This document shows, in pieces, positions 1 through 5,922 of a stretch of DNA of 5,922 nt. Every line of letters starts with the position of its first letter. Positions within the stretch are counted from its first letter, which is position 1. The stretch is from Prolixibacteraceae bacterium UBA5740. GTDB lineage: Bacteria; Bacteroidota; Bacteroidia; Bacteroidales; Prolixibacteraceae. The stretch is from the NCBI GenBank assembly GCA_002419285.1, contig DIFU01000028.1:19269-25190 (forward strand). Direction: 5' to 3'. Under the pieces are notes generated by a model. That model searched no databases, was not told the DNA's origin, and saw only the letters and a program-made list of their open reading frames with translations. The translations under genes were made by a program, and so were the position numbers.

Positions 1-939
1 GTACTTGTGAAGATTCCACGGGCCGCTGGCAAAGCCGGTGACATCACCGGTGGTCTTCCAAGGGTAACTGAATTGTTTGAGGCACGTAATCCGTCTAACC
101 CGGCAGTGGTTTCGGAAATTGATGGTGAAGTGACGCTAGGCAAGATAAAGAGAGGTAATCGTGAAATCATCGTTACTTCAAAGTCTGGTGAAGTCAAGAA
201 ATATCTGGTGCCTCTATCCAAACAGATTCTTGTTCAGGACAACGACTATATCAGGGCGGGAACCCCGCTCTCAGACGGTGCAACTACCCCATCGGACATC
301 CTTGCCATCAAAGGGCCAACAGCTGTCCAGGAATATATTCTTAATGAAGTGCAGGACGTTTATCGAATGCAGGGTGTTAAGATCAACGATAAGCATTATG
401 AGGTCATCATTCGTCAGATGATGCGTAAGGTTGAAATCGATGATCCGGGTGATACCCGATTCCTGGAAAGACAGGTTGCTGACAAGAATGAGTTTATGCA
501 GGAAAATGACTGGATCTACAACAAAAAAGTGGTTGTTGAACCGGGTGATGCCGAAGGACTTCGTCCCGGGCAGATCATTTCTGCGCGGAGGCTCAGGGAT
601 GAGAATTCATTGCTCCGAAGAAAGGATAAACGTCTGGTTGAAGCAAGGGATGCTATCCCCGCAACGTCAAGCCAGGTTCTCCAGGGTATAACAAGGGCTG
701 CTCTGCAAACCAGAAGTTGGTTGTCAGCCGCCTCGTTCCAGGAAACCACCAAGGTATTGAACGAAGCCGCTATCCAGGGGAAAATGGATTACCTGGATGG
801 TTTGAAGGAAAACGTTATCTGCGGACACCTGATACCTGCCGGGACCGGTCTGAAAGAGTACAAAAACCTGGTTGTGGGTTCTAAGACTGAATACGACCGG
901 TTGGTTGATATGAAGGAACCTGTTGAAGATGAAGAGTAA
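1..939 (+). CDS. rpoC: DNA-directed RNA polymerase subunit beta' (RpoC), C-terminal part, 5'-truncated by the window edge
   Basis: This is the last 312 codons of the beta' subunit of RNA polymerase, the large catalytic subunit that acts in transcription with alpha, beta and omega. The frame is open to base 1, so the GTG at 7 is an internal codon and not a start. Family-defining stretches are DITGGLPRV (partial residues 14-22), the YILNEVQDVYRMQGVKINDKH region (about 110-130), SAASFQETTKVLNEAA (242-257) and LKENVICGHLIPAGTG (268-283). The metal-binding NADFDGD motif lies upstream, outside the window. About 40 residues more than in E. coli (compared from memory) separate the FLE motif (near residue 154) from LQGITRAAL, which fits Bacteroidetes RpoC. 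The acidic tail ends in DEE. The frame is intact. A DUF3467 gene follows after 11 bases, so the two are probably co-transcribed. Confidence 0.98.
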   Translation, partial: VLVKIPRAAGKAGDITGGLPRVTELFEARNPSNPAVVSEIDGEVTLGKIKRGNREIIVTSKSGEVKKYLVPLSKQILVQDNDYIRAGTPLSDGATTPSDILAIKGPTAVQEYILNEVQDVYRMQGVKINDKHYEVIIRQMMRKVEIDDPGDTRFLERQVADKNEFMQENDWIYNKKVVVEPGDAEGLRPGQIISARRLRDENSLLRRKDKRLVEARDAIPATSSQVLQGITRAALQTRSWLSAASFQETTKVLNEAAIQGKMDYLDGLKENVICGHLIPAGTGLKEYKNLVVGSKTEYDRLVDMKEPVEDEE

Positions 940-950
940 TTACTGTAAAT

Positions 951-1274
951 ATGAGTGAGAATAATCAGAATAAACAGCAATTGAATATTGAACTTAGCGA
1001 GGAAATCGCTCAGGGCGTATATTCCAATCTGGCAGTCATTACCCATTCAAGTTCAGAGTTCGTGATCGATTTTGTCAGGATAATGCCTGGAGTACCGAAG
1101 GCAAATGTCAAGTCCCGCATAATTTTGACACCTGAGCATGCCAAAAGGCTCTTGCTTGCTTTACAGGAGAATGTTGGGAAGTTTGAAAGAGCAAACGGTC
1201 CGATCAAAATCAATACTGGAAATGATCCACTGATGCCACCGATGACCTTTGGAGGTCCGCCGGCTCAGGCATAA
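951..1274 (+). CDS. DUF3467 family protein, function unknown, downstream of rpoC
   Basis: A 107-residue protein that I recognise as DUF3467, a small uncharacterised family often found directly behind rpoC in Bacteroidetes. The N-terminus (1-12) is polar and rich in Asn/Gln. The core (about 13-80) carries LSEEIAQGVYSNLAVITHS, then SEFVIDFVRIMPG, then SRIILTPEHAKRLLLALQENV, which is typical of the family and suggests a mixed beta/alpha fold. The tail (82-107) is rich in Gly, Pro and Met and probably disordered. There is no signal peptide or membrane segment, so it is expected in the cytoplasm. The ATG at 951 lies 11 bases after the rpoC stop and has an A/T-rich leader without a Shine-Dalgarno. 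It shares the rpoC transcript and a terminator follows 6 bases after its stop. A role linked to RNA polymerase is an inference from gene order only. Confidence 0.9.
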   Translation: MSENNQNKQQLNIELSEEIAQGVYSNLAVITHSSSEFVIDFVRIMPGVPKANVKSRIILTPEHAKRLLLALQENVGKFERANGPIKINTGNDPLMPPMTFGGPPAQA

Positions 1275-1280
1275 GATTTA

Positions 1281-1318
1281 AAAAAAAAGAGGTTCTTATA
1301 AAGAGCCTCTTTTTTTTT
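1281..1318 (+). terminator. Rho-independent terminator of the rpoC-DUF3467 operon
   Basis: A perfect-length hairpin: the left arm AGAGGTTCTT (1288-1297) pairs with AAGAGCCTCT (1301-1310) around a 3-base ATA loop, with one T-G wobble. Eight A residues before it (1281-1288) can pair with the T run 1310-1318 that follows. The symmetric A/T flanks would in principle allow it to work on both strands, but no gene points toward it from the right. Confidence 0.93.
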
Positions 1319-1526
1319 ATCGCCGAATGAAGACCATTTAATCGGGTTACTATTTAAAATGAGTATAAATATTCAGGTTATAGTTTGTAAATCCGAATTT
1401 TATATAAAATGGTTTGATTGTTCTAATGCCTTGAAATGAAAACGCTGCTTTTGCATTTTACCTCAATTTTTGTGGAAATCTTTCGGAATTGCTGTTGTCA
1501 TCGTGAATTGAGCAATAATTTCCTGC

Positions 1527-1557
1527 TTTGTACTTACCCACTCTGTTTATATATTTG
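1527..1557 (+). promoter_or_regulatory. Candidate Bacteroidetes-type promoter of the etfBA-acyl-CoA dehydrogenase operon
   Basis: TTTG at 1527-1530 (the -33 box) and TATATTTG at 1550-1557 (matching TAnnTTTG, the -7 box) are separated by exactly 19 bases. This is the consensus known for the primary sigma factor of Bacteroides. Transcription would begin near 1561-1565, giving a leader of about 215 bases before etfB. The match is exact, but the motif is short and the region is A/T-rich, so a chance match remains possible. No equally good match lies nearer to etfB. Confidence 0.6.
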
Positions 1558-1754
1558 CTGAGACCGATTGTCGATCCATGGGTTTATTTCTTTTGGCAGC
1601 AGCCTATATTAGATATGATCTATTTGTGGAACATACGGTTACTTAAACGAATTTCATAATTGTCAAATATGATTTATACCACAGCAATGATTCATGCTAT
1701 GTATGTTGGGATCGATTTCTGCGATATTTCCTATAGTCATATGGACAATCTAAA

Positions 1755-1771
1755 CATTTAAAAACTAAATG
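1755..1771. repeat. Short inverted repeat just before the etfB start codon
   Basis: CATTTA (1755-1760) and TAAATG (1766-1771) are perfect reverse complements around AAAAC. The right arm ends 8 bases before the etfB ATG. A 6-bp all-A/T-rich stem is weak as RNA. It could be a protein site, but chance is the simpler explanation. Confidence 0.25.
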
Positions 1772-1779
1772 AATTCCAA

Positions 1780-2655
1780 ATGAAAGGTTTGAAAATTATT
1801 GTTTTAGCAAAGCAGGTACCCGATACCCGAAATGTGGGGAAAGATGCCATGAAGGCTGATGGGACAGTAAACCGAGCTGCGCTGCCGGCAATTTTTAATC
1901 CGGAAGACCTGAACGCTTTAGAACAGGCTTTGCAGATTAAAGATCGGATACCGGGCAGTAAGGTAACTGTTTTGACAATGGGGCCTGGCCGGGCTGCCGA
2001 TATAATCAGGGAAGGAATGTTCAGGGGGGCTGATGATGGGATACTTCTGAGTGACCGTGCTTTTGCAGGATCTGATACGCTGGCAACTTCTTATGCCCTT
2101 TCACGGGCGATCATGAAAATGGGATCAGTCGACCTTATCGTTGCTGGTCGTCAGGCCATTGATGGAGATACCGCCCAGGTTGGGCCACAGGTTGCTGAAA
2201 AGCTTAAATTGCCTCAATTAACCTATGTTGAAGAGATCCAAAAAATAGATGATAAGCAAATAATTGTAAAGAGACGATTGGAGCGGGGTGTCGAAATTTC
2301 ATCCTGCCCTCTTCCTTTGCTGATCACCGTGAATGGGTCTGCAACTGACTGCCGGGCGCGTAATGCGAGGTTGCTGATGAAATTCAAGCATGCCAAAACA
2401 GTTTCCGAGATACAGAATGCCAACGAAGATTACCTGCACCTGTATAATGACCGACCCTACCTGACCATTACTGAATGGTCGGTCAACGACATCGATACTG
2501 ACCCGGAACAACTTGGTCTCACAGGATCGCCCACTAAAGTCAAAAAAATTGACAACGTTGTATTACAGGCCAAAGATTCAAAGGTCATTACTTCATCGGA
2601 CGAAGATATTGAAGCACTGATGCAGGAGCTGATCGAAAGCCATGCCATTGGTTAA
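1780..2655 (+). CDS. etfB: Electron transfer flavoprotein subunit beta (EtfB)
   Basis: Small subunit (291 residues) of the heterodimeric electron transfer flavoprotein, a cytoplasmic carrier that accepts electrons from acyl-CoA dehydrogenases. The N-terminus shows the family pattern IIVLAKQVPDT (6-16). The nucleotide-binding fold carries VTVLTMGPG (62-70), the SDRAFAGSDTLATS loop (91-104) and GRQAIDGDTAQVGPQVAE (123-140), which bind AMP in ordinary ETFs or a second FAD in bifurcating ones. The region matching the ETF-beta signature (about 163-184) is recognisable but has Arg169 and Ser174 at two usually conserved positions. The C-terminal arm (about 250-291) would wrap around EtfA. Length is slightly above the usual 250-265. 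The ATG at 1780 is the only plausible start: an ATG 11 bases upstream, in another frame, stops after four codons. It is the first gene of the operon, with etfA 26 bases downstream. Confidence 0.95.
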   Translation: MKGLKIIVLAKQVPDTRNVGKDAMKADGTVNRAALPAIFNPEDLNALEQALQIKDRIPGSKVTVLTMGPGRAADIIREGMFRGADDGILLSDRAFAGSDTLATSYALSRAIMKMGSVDLIVAGRQAIDGDTAQVGPQVAEKLKLPQLTYVEEIQKIDDKQIIVKRRLERGVEISSCPLPLLITVNGSATDCRARNARLLMKFKHAKTVSEIQNANEDYLHLYNDRPYLTITEWSVNDIDTDPEQLGLTGSPTKVKKIDNVVLQAKDSKVITSSDEDIEALMQELIESHAIG

Positions 2656-2681
2656 TTAATCTATTAAACACTGAAAATTGT

Positions 2682-3701
2682 ATGAATAACATATTTGTAT
2701 ATTGTGAGATTGAAGACGGTACTCTTGCAGAGGTAAGTCTTGAACTTCTGACCAAAGGACGAAAACTTGCCGATTCGCTAAAATGTAAACTTGAAGCGGT
2801 AGTTCTTGGATCCGGTCTTCAAGGAATTGAAAAACAAGTTTACCCTTATGGAGTCGATGTTTTACACGTGGCTGACGATCATCGTCTGTATCCTTATCAG
2901 ACTCTTCCGCATACCTCTATTGTAGTTAAGCTCTTTGAACAGGAGAAACCCCAGATCGCTCTCATGGGAGCCACTTCCATCGGCAGGGATCTTGGCCCTC
3001 GTGTTTCGTCAGCGCTTCATAGCGGGCTGACTGCCGACTGCACAAGTTTGGAAATCGGCGACCATGAGGATAAAAAGGCTGGTGTGCAGTATAAAGATTT
3101 GCTCTACCAGATCAGACCTGCCTTTGGGGGAAACATTATCGCCACCATTATCAATCCTGATTGCCGGCCACAGATGGCAACCGTAAGGGAAGGGGTTATG
3201 AAGAAGGAAATCCTGAACCAGGATTATATAGGTGAATTGAAGATGATTGATGTGGAAAAATGTGTGGCGCCTGAAGATTTTATTGTTAGCATCATCGATC
3301 GACACATCGAGCAGAGCAAGGTTAACCTGAAAGGAGCACCCATTGTGGTGGCCGGTGGTTACGGCGTGGGGTCAAGGGAAAATTTCAATTTGCTCTATGA
3401 TCTTGCCGAAGTGTTGGGTGGTGAAGTCGGTGCCTCGAGGGCGGCGGTGGATGCCGGTTATGCTGGTCATGACCGACAAATTGGACAGACCGGTGTGACG
3501 GTCCGTCCCAAGTTATATATAGCCTGTGGTATTTCAGGACAGATACAGCACCGTGCAGGAATGGAAGAGTCGTCACAGATCATTGCCATAAATACCGATC
3601 CGGAGGCACCCATCAACTCAATCGCCGATTACGTCATTAACGGCGATGTGGCGGAAATCATTCCTAAGATGATTAAGTATTACCGAAAAAATACCAAATA
3701 G
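2682..3701 (+). CDS. etfA: Electron transfer flavoprotein subunit alpha (EtfA)
   Basis: Large, FAD-binding subunit (339 residues, normal length for the family) of the electron transfer flavoprotein. The N-terminal domain (about 1-195) has the EtfA/B fold, with ALMGATSIGRDLGPRVSSAL (93-112) and GLTADC (115-120). The C-terminal domain (about 215-335) holds the redox FAD: GASR (250-253), QIGQTG (266-271), and the full ETF-alpha signature from LYIACGISG through IQHRAGM to IAIN (278-304), followed by TDPEAPI and ADYVINGD. All key FAD-contacting motifs are present. The ATG at 2682 lies 26 bases after the etfB stop, with an A/T-rich leader lacking a Shine-Dalgarno, as is common in Bacteroidetes. Neighbouring etfB and the acyl-CoA dehydrogenase give the partner and a likely electron donor. 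No [4Fe-4S] domain is fused at the N-terminus, unlike some bifurcating ETFs. Confidence 0.97.
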   Translation: MNNIFVYCEIEDGTLAEVSLELLTKGRKLADSLKCKLEAVVLGSGLQGIEKQVYPYGVDVLHVADDHRLYPYQTLPHTSIVVKLFEQEKPQIALMGATSIGRDLGPRVSSALHSGLTADCTSLEIGDHEDKKAGVQYKDLLYQIRPAFGGNIIATIINPDCRPQMATVREGVMKKEILNQDYIGELKMIDVEKCVAPEDFIVSIIDRHIEQSKVNLKGAPIVVAGGYGVGSRENFNLLYDLAEVLGGEVGASRAAVDAGYAGHDRQIGQTGVTVRPKLYIACGISGQIQHRAGMEESSQIIAINTDPEAPINSIADYVINGDVAEIIPKMIKYYRKNTK

Positions 3702-3706
3702 ATTTG
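3699..3706 (+). promoter_or_regulatory. Possible internal -7 box overlapping the etfA stop codon
   Basis: TAGATTTG fits TAnnTTTG and begins on the etfA stop codon, 24 bases before the dehydrogenase start. There is no TTTG at 19 to 21 bases upstream, so only half of the promoter is present. It may be a weak internal promoter or a chance match. Confidence 0.15.
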
Positions 3707-3729
3707 GTTTCATTTATAAATAGAACAAA

Positions 3730-5442
3730 ATGGCTAATTATTATACCGATAACAGAGACTTGAAATTCCATCTTCACCATCCTTTGATGGAAAAGATTGT
3801 GCAGCTGAAAGAGCGGAATTTTTGTGAGAAAGATCAATTTGACTTTGCTCCTATGGATTTTGAAGATGCCATGGACAGTTACGAAAAGGTACTGGAAGTG
3901 GCTGGCGAGATAAGTGGCGACATCATTGGGCCCAATGCTGAGGGAGTAGATGCCCAGGGACCCCAGGTTATTGACGGGCATGTTAAATATGCTGATGGGA
4001 CACAGGTTAATATTGATGCACTTGTAAAGGCTGGACTGATGGGGATGTCATTGCCTCGAAGATTTGGTGGATTGAACTTTCCGATTGTTCCTTATATAAT
4101 GGCGGCGGATATTGTTTCCCGGGCTGATGCCGGGTTTGTCAATATCTGGGGATTGCAGGACTGTGCCGAGACCATAAACGAATTTGCATCAGAGGAGCAA
4201 AAGTTGGAATACTTGCCACAGGTTGCCGCTGGTGCAACAATGGCAATGGATTTAACAGAACCTGATGCAGGTTCTGACCTTCAGGCAGTCCAACTCAAAG
4301 CATCTTACGATGAGCAAAAAGGGGTATGGCTGCTGAACGGCGTAAAGCGCTTTATTACCAATGGTGACGGACATATTTCCCTGGTTCTGGCCCGCAGTGA
4401 GGCAGGAACCAAAGATGGACGGGGACTTTCAATGTTCATTCACCATAAAAAAAACGGTGGCGTAACTGTTCGACGGATCGAGCATAAAATGGGTATCATT
4501 GGATCACCAACCTGCGAGCTGGTCTTTAAGGATGCACCTGCCGAACTTGTTGGTAGCAGGAAGATGGGCCTTATTAAATATGTTATGGCCTTGATGAATG
4601 GTGCCCGATTGGGTATCGCAGCCCAATCAGTTGGTATTTCGGAGGCAGCCTACCGTGAGGCACTTCAATATGCTTTGGAGCGTGTTCAGTTTGGCAAAGC
4701 CATTATCCGCTTTCCGGCAGTTTATGAAATGATCTCAACCATGAAAGCCAAGCTTGATGCTTCGAGAACCTTGCTTTATGAGACCGCCCGGTTTGTTGAC
4801 ATCTACAAAACCTATATGCATATCGCCGAGGAGAAAAGGCTTGATCCGGTTGAAAGAGATGAAATGAAAATGTATCAGAAGCTTGCAGATCTTTTCACTC
4901 CTTTGGTTAAAGGAATGTCAAGCGAATTTTGCAACCAGCTGGCATATGATGCCGTGCAGATACATGGGGGGTCCGGTTTCATGAAAGATTATCCGGTTGA
5001 GCGGCTGTATCGGGATGCCAGAATCACTTCGATCTATGAAGGAACCACCCAATTACAAGTAGTGGCTGCCATAAGGGGTGTGACAACTGGCGCATATTTG
5101 AATCAAATCAGGGAATATGAGTCACAGAAGGTTGCTCCTGAGTTGGCATTCCTAAAGCGATCACTGATAATTATGACCGATGAATATGAGCATGCCGTGA
5201 AACATGTCATGGATGTAAACGACAATGAGTACGTTGATTTTCATGCTCGACGGATGGTTGAGATGGCGGGATACATTATTATGGGCTATCTTCTGATGCT
5301 GGATGCGAATCGTGACAGAGAATATCTCAGGTCAGCCAGGAATTTTGTGAAGTATGGAAAAGGGATTGTACATGCACATGCGGTATTTATTGGCAGCAGT
5401 ACAGTCGACGATTTGGGTTCATACAAGTATCTATTAGTATAG
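3730..5442 (+). CDS. Large acyl-CoA dehydrogenase with extra N- and C-terminal domains
   Basis: An FAD enzyme (570 residues) that should introduce the C2-C3 double bond into an acyl-CoA and pass electrons to EtfAB. It is much longer than the usual 380-400 residues. In order I see an N-terminal AcylCoA_DH_N-like piece with YTDNRDLKFHL (5-15), the helical N domain (about 45-170), the beta domain with MDLTEPDAGSD (173-183), the C-terminal helical domain (about 285-450) with the second signature QIHGGSGF through RLYRDA (410-430), and an extra helical domain (about 465-570) of the Acyl-CoA_dh_C type. Glu437 in IYEGTTQLQ matches the catalytic base of MCAD-type enzymes. The ATG lies 28 bases after the etfA stop, and a terminator follows. 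The substrate cannot be read from sequence; long-, short- and methylthio-acyl-CoA (DmdC-like) enzymes share this architecture. Confidence 0.95.
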   Translation: MANYYTDNRDLKFHLHHPLMEKIVQLKERNFCEKDQFDFAPMDFEDAMDSYEKVLEVAGEISGDIIGPNAEGVDAQGPQVIDGHVKYADGTQVNIDALVKAGLMGMSLPRRFGGLNFPIVPYIMAADIVSRADAGFVNIWGLQDCAETINEFASEEQKLEYLPQVAAGATMAMDLTEPDAGSDLQAVQLKASYDEQKGVWLLNGVKRFITNGDGHISLVLARSEAGTKDGRGLSMFIHHKKNGGVTVRRIEHKMGIIGSPTCELVFKDAPAELVGSRKMGLIKYVMALMNGARLGIAAQSVGISEAAYREALQYALERVQFGKAIIRFPAVYEMISTMKAKLDASRTLLYETARFVDIYKTYMHIAEEKRLDPVERDEMKMYQKLADLFTPLVKGMSSEFCNQLAYDAVQIHGGSGFMKDYPVERLYRDARITSIYEGTTQLQVVAAIRGVTTGAYLNQIREYESQKVAPELAFLKRSLIIMTDEYEHAVKHVMDVNDNEYVDFHARRMVEMAGYIIMGYLLMLDANRDREYLRSARNFVKYGKGIVHAHAVFIGSSTVDDLGSYKYLLV

Positions 5443-5464
5443 ATCAAAAATATTTGAAGAAAGG

Positions 5465-5491
5465 AGTCGGACACAAGTCCGACTTTTTTTT
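5465..5491 (+). terminator. Rho-independent terminator of the etfBA-acyl-CoA dehydrogenase operon
   Basis: AGTCGGAC (5465-5472) pairs perfectly with GTCCGACT (5477-5484) around an ACAA loop, followed by a run of eight T residues (5484-5491). A purine-rich stretch before the stem can extend it against the T run. It starts 22 bases after the dehydrogenase stop codon and is a textbook intrinsic terminator. Confidence 0.95.
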
Positions 5492-5740
5492 GTTTAGGCC
5501 AACTTTTCTCTTTGAAATGTTTAAAAAGTGCCAGTAATCCTTGGAAAACATAAAGTACCAGGTTATCAGTAATATAGACTGCGTTTCAATGTGATTGGAT
5601 GCTTTTGTATAGTCAATGTTAATCCTGTGTTAAGGGAAAGTTGGAGTTTGGTAATTAAAAAAATTACGAAGTCTATTGCTTGAAAATCATTTCTTTATAA
5701 TGTGAAATGTGTAGATCCGGTGAGTTTTTTTTTCTTTCTG
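5492..5740. other. Intergenic region with no recognised gene
   Basis: About 250 A/T-rich bases between the operon terminator and the first of two tandem promoters. Open frames starting with ATG are only a few codons long. The only structure I note is the inverted repeat at 5651-5667. Its job is probably to separate the etf operon from the next transcription unit. Confidence 0.6.
5651..5667. repeat. A/T-rich inverted repeat upstream of the tandem promoters
   Basis: GTAATT (5651-5656) and AATTAC (5662-5667) are perfect reverse complements around five A residues. It lies about 73 bases before the -33 box of the first promoter. It could be a curved A-tract region or a protein site, but the sequence alone does not show a function. 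Confidence 0.25.
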
Positions 5741-5771
5741 TTTGCAGGAATAAAAAGCTTGTCTACATTTG
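5741..5771 (+). promoter_or_regulatory. Tandem promoter P1, Bacteroidetes type, probably for a stable-RNA operon
   Basis: TTTG at 5741-5744 (-33 box) and TACATTTG at 5764-5771 (-7 box, TAnnTTTG) are exactly 19 bases apart. The sequence after the -7 box, GCAGCCGCG, resembles the start region of rRNA and tRNA promoters in this phylum, as I recall them. A pyrimidine-rich T tract lies just upstream (5725-5740). Transcription would begin near 5775-5779. No credible protein gene follows in the window. Confidence 0.7.
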
Positions 5772-5887
5772 CAGCCGCGAAAACGAAGTTCTGAGGTTAC
5801 TGAAAGTCGAAGCTGGGATTGTTGAGAAGGAGGGATTCGAGAGGATCTGGATGTTTCAAGTTTTTTGAAAAAAAAGTTTCCAAAAGT

Positions 5888-5918
5888 TTTGTAAGTGTAA
5901 AAATAGTTTCTACTTTTG
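5888..5918 (+). promoter_or_regulatory. Tandem promoter P2, Bacteroidetes type, probably for a stable-RNA operon
   Basis: TTTG at 5888-5891 (-33 box) and TACTTTTG at 5911-5918 (-7 box) are again 19 bases apart, and the -7 boxes of P1 and P2 lie 147 bases apart. The A- and T-tract-rich sequence just upstream (5858-5890) and the TTTCTAC lead-in to the -7 box are like those I know before Bacteroidetes 16S rRNA operons. Transcription would start at or just beyond the end of the window, so the transcribed gene is not visible here. Confidence 0.78.
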
Positions 5919-5922
5919 TCGA

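Larger units (their letters stand above)
1319..1779. other. Intergenic region between the rpoC operon and the etf operon
   Basis: About 460 A/T-rich bases with no credible gene. It contains one good candidate promoter (1527-1557), a 5-bp hairpin with TAGAT/ATCTA arms (1610-1622) and a weak inverted repeat next to the etfB start (1755-1771). The only open frames starting with ATG are 26 codons (1359-1439) and 41 codons (1436-1561). Both are rich in Cys and Phe and look like chance frames. I see no riboswitch that I recognise in the leader. Confidence 0.7.

Noticed and set aside
7..9. GTG at base 7 as a start codon for the first gene
   Set aside because: The frame is open to base 1 and the protein is clearly the interior and end of RpoC, so the gene begins outside the window.
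789..1046. Reverse-strand open frame of 85 codons across the rpoC-DUF3467 junction
   Set aside because: It is a shadow of two well-supported genes on the + strand, with no protein-like motif. Other antisense frames inside rpoC, etfB, etfA and the dehydrogenase were rejected on the same grounds.
1436..1561. A 41-codon open frame with a hydrophobic start, overlapping by ATGA with a 26-codon frame (1359-1439)
   Set aside because: Composition is Cys- and Phe-rich like random A/T-rich sequence, it has no family resemblance, and its end overlaps the candidate etf promoter.
5680..5700. TTGAAA and TATAAT-like words resembling an E. coli sigma-70 promoter
   Set aside because: The spacing is only about 10 bases, far from the required 16-18, and this phylum uses a different consensus.
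5707..5868. A 53-codon open frame (ATG at 5707) between the last terminator and promoter P2
   Set aside because: It runs straight through the P1 promoter, has no recognisable motif, and begins before the predicted P1 start site. Chance is the simpler reading.

Overview
The window looks like chromosomal core sequence from a member of the Bacteroidota, probably Bacteroidales or a close relative. Four things point there: an RpoC C-terminus of the Bacteroidetes type, a DUF3467 gene directly behind rpoC, start codons preceded by A/T-rich leaders with no clear Shine-Dalgarno, and three exact matches to the Bacteroidetes primary-sigma promoter (TTTG, 19 bases, TAnnTTTG). All genes are on the + strand. 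I see no mobile element, CRISPR array, phage gene or tRNA.

Region 1 (1-1318) is the end of an RNA polymerase operon. It holds the last 312 codons of rpoC, a small DUF3467 gene 11 bases later, and a strong intrinsic terminator. Region 2 (1319-1779) is a non-coding gap. Its main content is a candidate promoter at 1527-1557 that would give the next operon an untranslated leader of about 215 bases. Region 3 (1780-5491) is an operon of etfB, etfA and a large acyl-CoA dehydrogenase gene, with gaps of only 26 and 28 bases, closed by a second intrinsic terminator. The dehydrogenase would oxidise an acyl-CoA at its FAD and pass electrons to the EtfAB heterodimer made from the same transcript. The downstream electron acceptor is not encoded here.

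Region 4 (5492-5922) has no credible protein gene. It carries two tandem promoters (5741-5771 and 5888-5918) with identical 19-base spacers. Their style and the long untranslated stretch suggest a stable-RNA (rRNA or tRNA) operon starting just beyond the window edge.

Nothing here looks like a new biological system. The points most worth a second look are the tandem promoters, the long etf leader, the electron-bifurcation question for EtfAB, and the unexplained DUF3467 protein tied to RNA polymerase.
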